From Bacteroidia bacterium (lineage in GTDB: Bacteria > Bacteroidota > Bacteroidia > B-17B0 > Aurantibacillaceae): a DNA stretch of 38,600 nucleotides. Position 1 is the stretch's first letter. Each line of letters opens with the position of its first letter. Below, in pieces: positions 16,360-24,314 of this stretch. Made by a program: the position numbers and the translations under genes. Location of the stretch: the NCBI GenBank assembly GCA_018000995.1, contig JAGNIU010000028.1, positions 1 to 38,600 of the forward strand, given 5' to 3'. Under the pieces are notes generated by a model. It saw nothing but the letters and a program-made list of their open reading frames with translations, was not told where the DNA came from and searched no databases.

Positions 16360-16808
16360 TATCTGATTCTATCGGCACTACGCACCAACTTGTCGTCTTT
16401 TTTAATATACCAACGGGCCATAAAAGCCATAACAATATTTACTGCGGGAATAAAAGCGTATTTGGTATATTCAACCGTGGCGTTAGCATTTTCAGAATTT
16501 AAAAAATCAAATGCAAACATACTGCCGATGAGAAGGGCAGATAAGGCTAAAATAATTTGACAAAATTTAATTTGTTTACGGCGGTTCTTAAATTTAAAAA
16601 TCACGTAAAGCGAAAGAGCCAGAATAATAAAATTTAAGGCCACAGGTGCGTAAACAGCAGGTTTAACTAAATCTATTAAACAGCCGGGCATTAGTGATAA
16701 TAAGTTGGTGTTCCCACCATCCTTAACAATTAAAAATGGTTTAAAAAGTAGAAGTGAAGAAGAGCCGGTAATGGCTAATAAGAACAAAGTTTGTACGCGT
16801 TGGATCAT
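16359..16808 (-). CDS. DUF4293 family membrane protein
   Basis: 149 aa. It begins with the diagnostic IQRVQTLFLL and ends IKKDDKLVRSADRIR, which I recognise as the DUF4293 signature of Bacteroidota. Four hydrophobic helices are visible (about 5-25, 52-72, 83-102, 118-134), with a short periplasmic loop after the first. The function is unknown. Its start overlaps the Nudix gene by four bases (ATGA) and its stop overlaps the SpoIIE start by one base, so the three genes are translationally coupled. Confidence 0.88.
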   Translation of the reverse strand: MIQRVQTLFLLAITGSSSLLLFKPFLIVKDGGNTNLLSLMPGCLIDLVKPAVYAPVALNFIILALSLYVIFKFKNRRKQIKFCQIILALSALLIGSMFAFDFLNSENANATVEYTKYAFIPAVNIVMAFMARWYIKKDDKLVRSADRIR

Positions 16809-17245
16809 AATTTGGTTTCAGTTAAGAGTTCTGCAATTTTTTTATCTATTACAAATGTAAAGTTACTTTCTTTAATTTCATCTAATGCTATCCATCTAAA
16901 CGATTGTGCCCCTTCTTTTTCCTCAAAATCGAATTCCTTTTCGCTGATTTTAAAGTTTAAAGGGTCGAGGGCACTTACTAAATAATAAATGCTTATTACC
17001 TGACTATTGGCATTAAATGCTGATGTGACAAAAAAATCGGTTGTATAGAAATGATTTAGCACTTCAATATTCAAATCCAACTCTTCCTTAAATTCACGAA
17101 TCACGCAATCCATAGTGCCTTCACCAAATTCTAATCCACCACCTGGAAATTTTGTAATGTATTTTCCCTTGATGTATTCATCAGATACAAGAACGTTTCC
17201 TTTGTTGATTAAAATACCGTATACCCTTACGTTAAAATGATGCAT
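16805..17245 (-). CDS. Nudix hydrolase
   Basis: 146 aa cytoplasmic enzyme. The Nudix box runs from about residue 36: GGLEFGEGTMDCVIREFKEE followed by LDL, matching GX5EX7REUXEEXGU except that the late Gly is Asp. The Glu residues that bind magnesium are present. N-terminal VRVYGILINKGNVLVSDE and C-terminal SFRWIALDEI are typical strand and end motifs. The family cleaves nucleoside diphosphates linked to other groups; the substrate cannot be told. It is the first gene of the operon with DUF4293 and the SpoIIE sensor. Confidence 0.93.
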   Translation of the reverse strand: MHHFNVRVYGILINKGNVLVSDEYIKGKYITKFPGGGLEFGEGTMDCVIREFKEELDLNIEVLNHFYTTDFFVTSAFNANSQVISIYYLVSALDPLNFKISEKEFDFEEKEGAQSFRWIALDEIKESNFTFVIDKKIAELLTETKL

Positions 17246-17328
17246 TTCCCTCTAAAAATACACAATTAATAGGAGTTTATAAAAAAGAGTTGTAAGCCCC
17301 GCAGACCGTGATTTTCAGAGGATTGGAA

Positions 17329-18375
17329 TTAAGGTTTTTTCTTCACAAAATAACCGTCAACCCTTTGTTTCACGTTTTCCCGGATATTGATATAGAATAA
17401 ACTGTATTCGACAACATGGAAACTTTCGGAGGTGATGTACATGTAATCTCTATTGGTTTTGTTTTTAGGACGGTGCACCCATAATAAACCTTTATCTGAT
17501 ATTTTAGCATCTGCTAAATTCATATCAATCATTTTATAATTTAAAGGTAAACTTCCCTTGTTTAATTCGCGCGGGGCATAAGTTGTATCCATTTTCCAGG
17601 TAAGAGGATTATTACAAACTAAAACACCTTCATCTTGTCGGAATAATAATTGTTCGCCCCAAGGCACAGCATTCCAGGTCACAAAACAACTACAATCTTC
17701 TTCAACTTTGCATTGTGGAATTGCCCTAACACTTTCTTTGGTTAGAGGTCGTCCTATTAAATAGGCCGTAATAAATTGTTTATAGAGAACAGAATCGTTT
17801 TTAATGAATTCATTTATTAAACGTACGGCATGGTCGGTACCCTGACTATGCGAGGCAATAATAAACGGGCGACCATTATTATAATTTTTAATGTAATAAA
17901 GAAATGCTTGTTTAATATCCTGATAAGCAAAAGCGAAAACTTTTGGTGCGTTTCCTTTTTTCTCGATATAAGTCACCAAAGAAGCTTGTCGGTAACGTGG
18001 CGCATAAACTTTACAAGAGCCATTAAAAACACTGGCTTGATAACGCATAGATAAGTTATTGGTACGTTTATTAACGCGTTTACGTTTTAAAACACCGTTC
18101 CAGGTAAAACCAATTCGGTAAGTGGTGGGGTGAATAAAAAACACATCCGCTTTAGCTTCGTTTTGTAAATCAACAATTGGTGTATTTGGAATTGTTAAAT
18201 CGGCTTCATCTTTTTTATCGGGTAGGGCGGCCCAGGTTTCTGTTTTGGAATAATCGGGAGCTTTAGGTTTTCGTGCTTTATCGAACGAACGTAAAGGAAA
18301 AATGCAGGAAGTTAAAACAACTCCCTGCATTCCTAAAATTAAAAAGTACTTTAAAAAAACTGAGTAACGGTTCAT
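17329..18375 (-). CDS. DUF3089 family alpha/beta-hydrolase-like lipoprotein
   Basis: 348 aa. A lipoprotein signal (lipobox VLTSC, Cys24) anchors it in the envelope. It contains the DUF3089 features: ADVFFIHPTTY, the middle helix VFAFAYQDIKQAFLYYI, the nucleophile elbow ASHSQGT near residue 177 and CFVTWNAVPWGE later. DUF3089 proteins have an alpha/beta hydrolase fold with an esterase- or lipase-like active Ser. The second acid/His pair probably lies in the C-terminal third (LLWVHRP). The substrate is unknown. The gene starts nine bases after the DUF1761 stop, so the two form an operon. Confidence 0.88.
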   Translation of the reverse strand: MNRYSVFLKYFLILGMQGVVLTSCIFPLRSFDKARKPKAPDYSKTETWAALPDKKDEADLTIPNTPIVDLQNEAKADVFFIHPTTYRIGFTWNGVLKRKRVNKRTNNLSMRYQASVFNGSCKVYAPRYRQASLVTYIEKKGNAPKVFAFAYQDIKQAFLYYIKNYNNGRPFIIASHSQGTDHAVRLINEFIKNDSVLYKQFITAYLIGRPLTKESVRAIPQCKVEEDCSCFVTWNAVPWGEQLLFRQDEGVLVCNNPLTWKMDTTYAPRELNKGSLPLNYKMIDMNLADAKISDKGLLWVHRPKNKTNRDYMYITSESFHVVEYSLFYINIRENVKQRVDGYFVKKKP

Positions 18376-18384
18376 TAAAAAATA

Positions 18385-18882
18385 TTAAGGCATTGCGGAA
18401 ATAATTCCACCCATTAAAGTCATAGTAAGAATCCAGTAACCTGCATTAATCCAAATGTATTTCCAACCTTTTTGTTCAAATAAAGCATTGGTACATAAAA
18501 TAGGAAGCGCAATAAATAAGCCGCCAATAAAACCATGTAATGCACCATGTTTAAATGTACGCCAGCTACCACCTAATAAATCCATTACTTGTTTGTACAA
18601 TGCGCCTTCAGGAGTCGAAGCATCATCTATCGGCAATTTATAAAACAAACCGGCAACACTAAATTGGTGAATTACCATCGACTGCATAACAAATGCAAGC
18701 ATCAATGCCATTACAAACGAAACACTAAACACAACTGCCATGTTAGATTGTTTTGCTTTTTCTTCTGTCATGCCGGTTACCGACATCCAAGCTGTTCCTA
18801 ATACTTTTGGGTTATACCAAATAAAGCCGACCACCATTGGTACAAGTGCGGCTAAGAAAACTGCGATAAAATTAATATGCAT
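18385..18882 (-). CDS. DUF1761 family membrane protein
   Basis: 165 aa. Recognised as DUF1761 from the opening NFIAVFLAALVPMVVGFIWYNPKVLGTAW and the central HGALHGFIGGLFIALP; the first of these is given here only as landmarks, residues 4-32. Four hydrophobic helices (about 4-22, 50-70, 113-133, 145-163) surround a long loop in the middle. The function is unknown; it probably sits in the inner membrane. It leads a two-gene unit with DUF3089, and its promoter region holds a perfect TACATTTG box plus two palindromes. Confidence 0.88.
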   Translation of the reverse strand: MHINFIAVFLAALVPMVVGFIWYNPKVLGTAWMSVTGMTEEKAKQSNMAVVFSVSFVMALMLAFVMQSMVIHQFSVAGLFYKLPIDDASTPEGALYKQVMDLLGGSWRTFKHGALHGFIGGLFIALPILCTNALFEQKGWKYIWINAGYWILTMTLMGGIISAMP

Positions 18883-18904
18883 AATTTAAGGTTTAAGGGT
18901 TTAT

Positions 18905-18912
18905 CAAATGTA
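18905..18912 (-). promoter_or_regulatory. Candidate -7 box (TACATTTG) for DUF1761-DUF3089
   Basis: A perfect TAnnTTTG box on the minus strand, 23 bases before the ATG. There is no TTG at 19-23 bases upstream, but two palindromes lie where an activator would bind (18939-18956 and 18965-18976). Confidence 0.5.
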
Positions 18913-18938
18913 TTAAGGAATAGCGAGAACTACTTTTA

Positions 18939-18976
18939 TTAAAACTACAGTTTTAAACTATTGAATGTTTAAACAT
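18939..18976. promoter_or_regulatory. Two palindromes, possible operator for DUF1761-DUF3089
   Basis: TTAAAAC-TACA-GTTTTAA (18939-18956) and ATGTTTAAACAT (18965-18976, perfect 12-bp palindrome) are spaced about 23 bases centre to centre. Relative to the candidate -7 box they would lie near -47 and -70, typical activator positions. The regulator is unknown. Confidence 0.4.
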
Positions 18977-19040
18977 TAGATTGAATTAAAGAGGAAGTGT
19001 TTGTTGAGATAGGTGATGATAAGTAATACAAATCAAGTAC

Positions 19041-19673
19041 TTACTGAATAATAATTTTATCGCCCAAAAACTTAGGCTGTTTATTAGAGTACACATCTAT
19101 AAACACTTTTACTCTGGCAAACAGTTCACGGAATTTGGTTTTAAATCCGCTTGCGGCACTTACATCTTCGGCATTGTAGCCATAAGCCTCTATTCCGTAT
19201 TTACGGGCGATAAAGATAGCGCGTTCGTTATGAAACTCTTGTGATACGACAATAAATTTAGTTTGTCCGAATACCTCTTTAGCCCTTATCATCGAATCAA
19301 AAGTTCGGAAGCCTGCATGATCAAGAAATATACATGAATCGGGAACGCCAGCCTTCATTAATTCCTTTCTCATATCGGCGGGCTCGTTGTAATAACTTAA
19401 GCTGTTATCGCCACTAATAATTACAAATTGTACTTTGCCTGACTTAAATAAAGTTTCAGCTGCTTTAATACGATTATAGAAGAAGTAATTTTTAGTCCCG
19501 CTACGCATAAATTTACTAGTGCCTAATAAAATGGCGGTTCTGCATTCGGGAATAGAATCTGTTGAATTGTAAATATATTGTTCGCTAAACGAGTTAATTT
19601 TATAATTGGCCCAGCAAACAATTACAGAGACTAAGGTAAGGAGGGATAATATCCAGATTACTACTTTTTTCAC
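19041..19673 (-). CDS. SanA/YdcF (ElyC) family envelope protein
   Basis: 210 aa. One N-terminal membrane helix (VVIWILSLLTLVSVIVCW) is followed by the DUF218/SanA domain. Landmarks are TAILLGTSKFMRSGTKNYFFYNRIKAA, seen here as AILLGTSK, YFFYNRIKAAETLF, FVIISGDNS, YNEPADMRKELMKAGVP, FDSMIRAKEVFG and VVSQEFHNERAIFIARKYGI. SanA acts in vancomycin-related envelope barrier function in enterobacteria; the biochemical role is unsettled. The start is GTG (19671-19673), one base after the SpoIIE stop and following AAGG, so it is coupled to that gene. Confidence 0.9.
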   Translation of the reverse strand: MKKVVIWILSLLTLVSVIVCWANYKINSFSEQYIYNSTDSIPECRTAILLGTSKFMRSGTKNYFFYNRIKAAETLFKSGKVQFVIISGDNSLSYYNEPADMRKELMKAGVPDSCIFLDHAGFRTFDSMIRAKEVFGQTKFIVVSQEFHNERAIFIARKYGIEAYGYNAEDVSAASGFKTKFRELFARVKVFIDVYSNKQPKFLGDKIIIQ

Positions 19674-19674
19674 C

Positions 19675-22116
19675 TTAAATTTTTACGCCCAATAAAGTTA
19701 CATCATCTACTTGCTCATACGATTTTTTCCAATCGTTAAAAGTAGTTTCTAAAATCATTTTTTGTTCAGCCAAAGTTTTGGTTTGATTAGCTAGAATCAA
19801 ATCTTCCAATTGTTTGTATTTGAATTTTTTTCCTTTGTCACCACCAAATTGATCGGCGTAACCATCGGTAATTAAGTAAATAATTTTTCCGGGTTCGTAT
19901 GGTATAGAATGAGTGGTGAAGGGGAGAGGATTATCTACTTTACCAATTGGTTGTTTATTAGCTTTAATCTCAGCTAATTCATTTGTGTTATCGGGTGAAA
20001 TATACCATAATGGATTATTAGCGCCAGCCCAAGTAATACTTTTCGTTTTCCGGTTAATGCACAGCAACGAAATATCCATACCGTCTTTTACATCACCTTC
20101 ACTTTTTGCAAATGTTTCTAAAACCAATTCGCGGGCTTTATCTAAAACTAAACCTGGTTCAGTTAATTTAAACTCTTTAATAGCACGGTTTAAAGCATTA
20201 GAACAAACTACTGAAACCATTGCCCCCGGAACACCATGACCCGTTGAATCTGCCGCTGCAAAGAATGTAAAATCACCGGAATTTTCCATCCAATAAAAAT
20301 CACCGGCTATAATATCTTTTGGGATGTATAAAATAAAACTCTCCGGAAACACTTCCTGCACTAATTTAATAGGAGGTAAAATGGCTTCCTGTAAACGTTT
20401 AGCGTAGGTAATACTATCGGTAATCTCCTTATTTTTTTCATCCACCAATTCTTTCTGATGTTCCACTTCTTTTTTCTGAGCCGTGATAATTCTGTTCTTC
20501 TTTTTGTTCTGTTGTAAATTTCGGAATACAACAACTACTAATATCAACACTAAACCAAATCCGATAGTAAAAGCATAACGAATTGTTTTCTGACGTTTTA
20601 ATTCTTCTTCCTTTTGGGCTTGCTGTGCTTTATAAGTTTCTTCGCGGGCAATTTGTTCAGCTTTTAAACCTTGTTCTTTGGCTTGGTATTCGATAGCCGC
20701 TAATTTTTTTACGTTCTCTTCATTTCTTGTTGAATCCTTCATTGTAATAAACAAGCGTAGCATTTTAAGGGCTTGCGATGCATTATTTTGAGTCTCGTAA
20801 ACATTGGCTAAAATATTGGCGGATGTTTTTATTCCTTCAGGAGTTTGAGTTTCTCTTGCATAAATTAATCCTTTTTCAGCAACTTGTTTAGCTTCTGAAT
20901 AACGCTTTAAACTAAAATAACAATCGCCAAGCTGATTGTAAGTATTAGCAAGCTGACTTTTATTTCCGGTTTCGGTGGCAATGGTAATGGTTTTATTATA
21001 ACACTCAAATGCTTTTTCGGGTCGGTTACTTTTCGAATAGATATCGCCCATAATAGAATAAGCGAAAGCCATTTTATCTTTATTCCCAATTTCTTCGGCC
21101 AACTTAATGGTTTTATCAAAATTATAAAGAGCATCCTCGTTTTTGTCGAGTAGATAATAGGTCATGGCAATGCTGCTTAAACTTTGACATTCTTGTAATT
21201 TTAAACCCATTTCGCGGGCAATTTTACCGGCTTCTTCATATTGTGAAAGTGCTTTTGTGTAATCATTTTGAGTACTATAAATATCGCCAATACAACTTAA
21301 GCAAAAGGCAATCTGATTTTGGTTCTTGTTTTTCTTGGCGATGGCAAGCCCACGGTTAAAAAATTCAAGCGCTTTTGGATAATTGTTCTGCACACGATAC
21401 ACATCGCCTAAACTATTATAACAAACAGTAATTTTATTTAAATCATTAATTGGTGTGGCAAATGCAATAGATTGACTATAACAGTCGATGGCCTTATTAA
21501 ATTCACCTTGTATCCGATAAGCTTCTCCTTTCGAAATATTACAAAATGCCAAACGTTTTTTATCGTTTGCTTTAGTAGCGAAACTAATGGCTTCATTTTG
21601 TAATTCTAAGCATTTATCAATTTCTCCGCTATTCCGCAAAACTTCTGCGTTCCATGATTTTGATTGTGCTATGATATCGTTGAAATTATTTATTTTACCT
21701 AAGGATTCAGCCTGATCTAAATAATAATTAGCTGAGTCGAAACTAAAATTTCGTACATAATAAATTCCTAATTTACAAAGCGCATCGCCTTCACCAACTT
21801 TATAATTATTTTTTTTACTTTGATTTAATTCTTCAGTAGCCAGGTAATAAGTAAATGGTCGCCAGTTCTCGGCCAATTCTCCTAAAATGATAATCTGGTT
21901 TTTACTATCGGCATATTGAAATTCTGTTTTTAAACTATCAATTAAAGGATTAACAGAAGTAGTGTCGCTAATTAATTCTTTTATATCTGCCGATAAACTT
22001 AATTGGTCATTTGATTTTTCTCTTTCCTTAGTATCTGTTTTTTCGGAGCAGCTGTTTAATACCAAAAGCAGCCAAAGAAAAAGAAGGGCAGGAGATATAG
22101 CTTTTGCATTAAACAT
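19675..22116 (-). CDS. TPR-containing SpoIIE/PP2C phosphatase lipoprotein
   Basis: 813 aa from the ATG at 22116. An earlier in-frame ATG at 22146 lies inside the terminator of the preceding gene and is unlikely. The signal ends in the lipobox VLNSC followed by SEKTD. Residues about 95-465 carry roughly nine TPR units of 40 residues (pattern YNxLGDxYxxxxxYxKAxxxxxxxxxIA). A transmembrane helix lies near 530-548 (YAFTIGFGLVLILVVVVF), then a coiled coil and the linker KNKEITDSITYAKRLQEAILP. The PP2C/SpoIIE domain (about 590-813) keeps GDFYW, AADSTGHGVPGAM, LITDGYADQFGG and VDDVTLLGV. The TPR region would be periplasmic and the phosphatase cytoplasmic. Both an N-terminal lipid anchor and a membrane helix in one protein is unusual; the lipobox may be fortuitous. 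Confidence 0.92.
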   Translation of the reverse strand: MFNAKAISPALLFLWLLLVLNSCSEKTDTKEREKSNDQLSLSADIKELISDTTSVNPLIDSLKTEFQYADSKNQIIILGELAENWRPFTYYLATEELNQSKKNNYKVGEGDALCKLGIYYVRNFSFDSANYYLDQAESLGKINNFNDIIAQSKSWNAEVLRNSGEIDKCLELQNEAISFATKANDKKRLAFCNISKGEAYRIQGEFNKAIDCYSQSIAFATPINDLNKITVCYNSLGDVYRVQNNYPKALEFFNRGLAIAKKNKNQNQIAFCLSCIGDIYSTQNDYTKALSQYEEAGKIAREMGLKLQECQSLSSIAMTYYLLDKNEDALYNFDKTIKLAEEIGNKDKMAFAYSIMGDIYSKSNRPEKAFECYNKTITIATETGNKSQLANTYNQLGDCYFSLKRYSEAKQVAEKGLIYARETQTPEGIKTSANILANVYETQNNASQALKMLRLFITMKDSTRNEENVKKLAAIEYQAKEQGLKAEQIAREETYKAQQAQKEEELKRQKTIRYAFTIGFGLVLILVVVVFRNLQQNKKKNRIITAQKKEVEHQKELVDEKNKEITDSITYAKRLQEAILPPIKLVQEVFPESFILYIPKDIIAGDFYWMENSGDFTFFAAADSTGHGVPGAMVSVVCSNALNRAIKEFKLTEPGLVLDKARELVLETFAKSEGDVKDGMDISLLCINRKTKSITWAGANNPLWYISPDNTNELAEIKANKQPIGKVDNPLPFTTHSIPYEPGKIIYLITDGYADQFGGDKGKKFKYKQLEDLILANQTKTLAEQKMILETTFNDWKKSYEQVDDVTLLGVKI

Positions 22117-22131
22117 AAGGCTAAAAATAAC

Positions 22132-22161
22132 AAAAAAGGCTGCCATATGAAAGCAGCCTTT
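22132..22161 (-). terminator. Terminator of the 319-aa lipoprotein gene
   Basis: A perfect 9-bp stem AAAGGCTGC (22135-22143) with GCAGCCTTT (22153-22161), with a T run on the minus strand. It lies between the stop at 22181 and the SpoIIE start at 22116, and argues against the longer SpoIIE start. Confidence 0.8.
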
Positions 22162-22180
22162 GTATTAAAGTTTATTAATA

Positions 22181-23140
22181 TTATGGTATGGCAGCTATCT
22201 CCGCTTGTATCTGACTAAGTGGTTTGGCCGTCATGGTTAAATTGACTGCGGCTGCAGTTGTTAAGAGAGACATGATACCTGAATAGTACTGTCCGTTTTT
22301 TACACCAAAACCAATAACATGTACACCTCTTCCATTAGGAATGTTAGCAATACGGAATTTACCGGGTAGTAATTGATAGAAAGACCCAACTGTTAAACTT
22401 CCATTAAGGGATAAGTAGAAAACACTATTCGTATTGTTAAAGATGGTATCAGTGTTTAAAATAATTGCGCTTTTATTAGAAGTTAATGAATCCCACATAA
22501 CTCCAACATTTAACCATTTTAAAGAATCAAGAGCAGCTCTGTGGTGATTTACTGAGCCGATTGTTCCCATTGGAATGTCATTCATATCATAACCTAAATC
22601 CCAAACAATGGTTGAGTCGGTTGCAGTAATTTTTGGAGCATAATATTTTTTCATTGGAACACTACCAGAAGGATCCGGAATATTTACCGTGACAGTTCCG
22701 CCACTGCCAACACGTAAAGATTGGGTGTTTTGAGAAGCAGTAACTTTAACACAACCTTTAGTACTAATTAATCGGCTACTTGTTGAATTAGCAGCTGCAC
22801 CTGAAAAAATAATTTGTGACTTAGTTAAAATGGTTTTTGCTGTAACAGTTACATTTCCCGTTGCAGGTAAACTAGTTGAAGGATCAATAAAAGCATTCGC
22901 AGGAATTTCAACTAATACGCCATTCACATTTAAAGTACTTGCGGAAGCGGCGCTCACTGTAAATGTTTGGTTTTGCGAACCAAGAGAAGCTAATACCTGA
23001 GAAATTGCAGTAAAAGTTGTAGCCGGACCTGTTGGTGCCGGTTCTTCTGCAGCAGGCTCTTCTGTTGTTTTCTTTCTACATTGAGTGCTTGCAAAGGCAA
23101 TAAGAATAACTGCCATTAATAAACTTAGTTTTGATTTCAT
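22181..23140 (-). CDS. Hypothetical lipoprotein, tandem paralogue B (ZU5-like core)
   Basis: 319 aa. The signal peptide ends in the lipobox FASTQC followed by RKKTTEEP and a Pro/Glu linker. It is a close paralogue of the upstream 321-aa gene: both share VEIPANAF, a TILTKSQIIFSGA block, SSRLISTKGCVKVTASQNTQ, NIPDP, KKYYAPK, ATDST and HxAALDSLKWLNVGV. VEIPANAF followed by a G-VTV strand resembles the ZU5-type opening seen in several Bacteroidota lipoproteins (inference). There are no catalytic motifs. It has its own promoter (TTG-N20-TAGATTTG) and terminator, so it is expressed apart from its twin. It is surface- or periplasm-facing. Confidence 0.82.
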   Translation of the reverse strand: MKSKLSLLMAVILIAFASTQCRKKTTEEPAAEEPAPTGPATTFTAISQVLASLGSQNQTFTVSAASASTLNVNGVLVEIPANAFIDPSTSLPATGNVTVTAKTILTKSQIIFSGAAANSTSSRLISTKGCVKVTASQNTQSLRVGSGGTVTVNIPDPSGSVPMKKYYAPKITATDSTIVWDLGYDMNDIPMGTIGSVNHHRAALDSLKWLNVGVMWDSLTSNKSAIILNTDTIFNNTNSVFYLSLNGSLTVGSFYQLLPGKFRIANIPNGRGVHVIGFGVKNGQYYSGIMSLLTTAAAVNLTMTAKPLSQIQAEIAAIP

Positions 23141-23173
23141 GGTATATATGTTTTAGTGCTTTTGTTTGATTAA

Positions 23174-23204
23174 CAAATCTAATGAAAATCCAACTTAAAT
23201 ACAA
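23174..23204 (-). promoter_or_regulatory. Promoter of the 319-aa lipoprotein (TTG-N20-TAGATTTG)
   Basis: On the minus strand the -33 TTG (23202-23204) and the -7 box TAGATTTG (23174-23181) are 20 bases apart, matching the Bacteroidota consensus. The ATG follows 33 bases downstream. Confidence 0.65.
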
Positions 23205-23205
23205 T

Positions 23206-23237
23206 AAAAAAGGCCACCCGTTAAGGCAGCCTTTTTT
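23206..23237 (-). terminator. Terminator of the 321-aa lipoprotein gene
   Basis: AAAAAAGGC (23206-23214) pairs with GCCTTTTTT (23229-23237). It sits between the stop codon at 23254 and the promoter of the next gene, with the T run on the minus strand. Confidence 0.75.
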
Positions 23238-23253
23238 AAATAAGATTTAGTAT

Positions 23254-24219
23254 TTAAGGTAATGCAGCCACCATGTTTTTCATTGTGGTTTGGCTAACAG
23301 GATTCATTGTTAAGTTTATTGGTGTTGAAGAAATGGTTGTTGATAGAGTAGCTGCGTAATATTGTCCGTTTATTACCGAAATGCCTACTATATGAACACC
23401 TTTTCCTTGCGGCATGTTAGAGATACGGAAAACGCCATTACTGATTTCAAATAAAGCTCCAACTGTTAAGCTATTGTTAAATGAAATAAATACCATGGTA
23501 TTAGCTTTTGTAAACTTAGTACCATCAATATTTACAGTTACCGGAACTTTTGTTGCAGGAACAGAATCAAATTGTACACCAACGTTTAACCATTTTAAAG
23601 AATCTAAGGCTGCATGGTGATAAACTGTTGGGCTGGAAGTAAAAGTTCTTTGAGTAATATCAGCTACATCAGTTCCTAATGCCCAAATAGCTGTTGAATC
23701 TGTTGCAGTAACTTTTGGTGCGTAATATTTTTTATTGGGAGGAGGTGTTGCAGATGAAGGATCAGGAATATTTATAAAAAAATTGCCACCGCCACTTAAA
23801 CGTAATGATTGGGTATTTTGAGATGCAGTTGCTTTAACACAACCTTTAGTTGAAACTAATCTACTGCTTGAAGAATTAGCACCGGCACCAGAAAAAATAA
23901 TCTGACTTTTTGTTAAAATAGTTCTTACTGATAAACTAACAACGCCACCAATTGTACCACTTGTAGTAGCATTTACAAATGCATTAGCAGGTATTTCAAT
24001 AATTGTTCCGTTAACATTAATAGTAGATGCAAAAGTAGCATCCACTGTTACGGTATTAACCGCCGAACCATTTGCAGTAATAATTTCAGCAACTGTGTTT
24101 ATTCCGGTAGGTGTAGGCTCATCATGTTCATGAGGTTCTTCGGCTGCTTTCTTTTTACATTGAGTTGTTGCGAATACAACAAACATTAAGGTAATAACTA
24201 AACTGATTTTCGATTTCAT
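23254..24219 (-). CDS. Hypothetical lipoprotein, tandem paralogue A (ZU5-like core)
   Basis: 321 aa from the ATG at 24219, which begins a signal peptide equal to the paralogue's (MKSKISLVITL ... TTQC, lipobox VFATTQC); an ATG at 24243 would add eight residues and disturb it. The mature N-terminus KKKAAEEPHEHDEPTP carries a short His/Glu run absent from the twin. The rest follows the paralogue closely: IEIPANAFVNATT, RTILTKSQIIFSGAG, RLVSTKGCVKATASQNTQ, NIPDP, KKYYAPKVTATDST, AALDSLKWLNVGV, GVHIVGISVINGQYY. The function is unknown. It is duplicated together with its promoter. Confidence 0.82.
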   Translation of the reverse strand: MKSKISLVITLMFVVFATTQCKKKAAEEPHEHDEPTPTGINTVAEIITANGSAVNTVTVDATFASTINVNGTIIEIPANAFVNATTSGTIGGVVSLSVRTILTKSQIIFSGAGANSSSSRLVSTKGCVKATASQNTQSLRLSGGGNFFINIPDPSSATPPPNKKYYAPKVTATDSTAIWALGTDVADITQRTFTSSPTVYHHAALDSLKWLNVGVQFDSVPATKVPVTVNIDGTKFTKANTMVFISFNNSLTVGALFEISNGVFRISNMPQGKGVHIVGISVINGQYYAATLSTTISSTPINLTMNPVSQTTMKNMVAALP

Positions 24220-24240
24220 GATGTATAAATTTATGCTTAT

Positions 24241-24271
24241 CAAATATAATAAACGGCTATGTAAAAACCAA
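24241..24271 (-). promoter_or_regulatory. Promoter of the 321-aa lipoprotein (TTG-N20-TATATTTG)
   Basis: The TTG at 24269-24271 and TATATTTG at 24241-24248 (minus strand) are exactly 20 bases apart, the same spacing as in the twin gene. The ATG is 21 bases downstream of the box. Confidence 0.65.
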
Positions 24272-24314
24272 AAAAAGGAATAAAGACGTAAATTACTTGT
24301 TTTATACTAAGGTT

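Noticed and set aside
22117..22146. Longer N-terminus for the TPR-SpoIIE protein
   Set aside because: The extra codons lie in the stem of a terminator, and the start at 22116 gives a complete lipoprotein signal.
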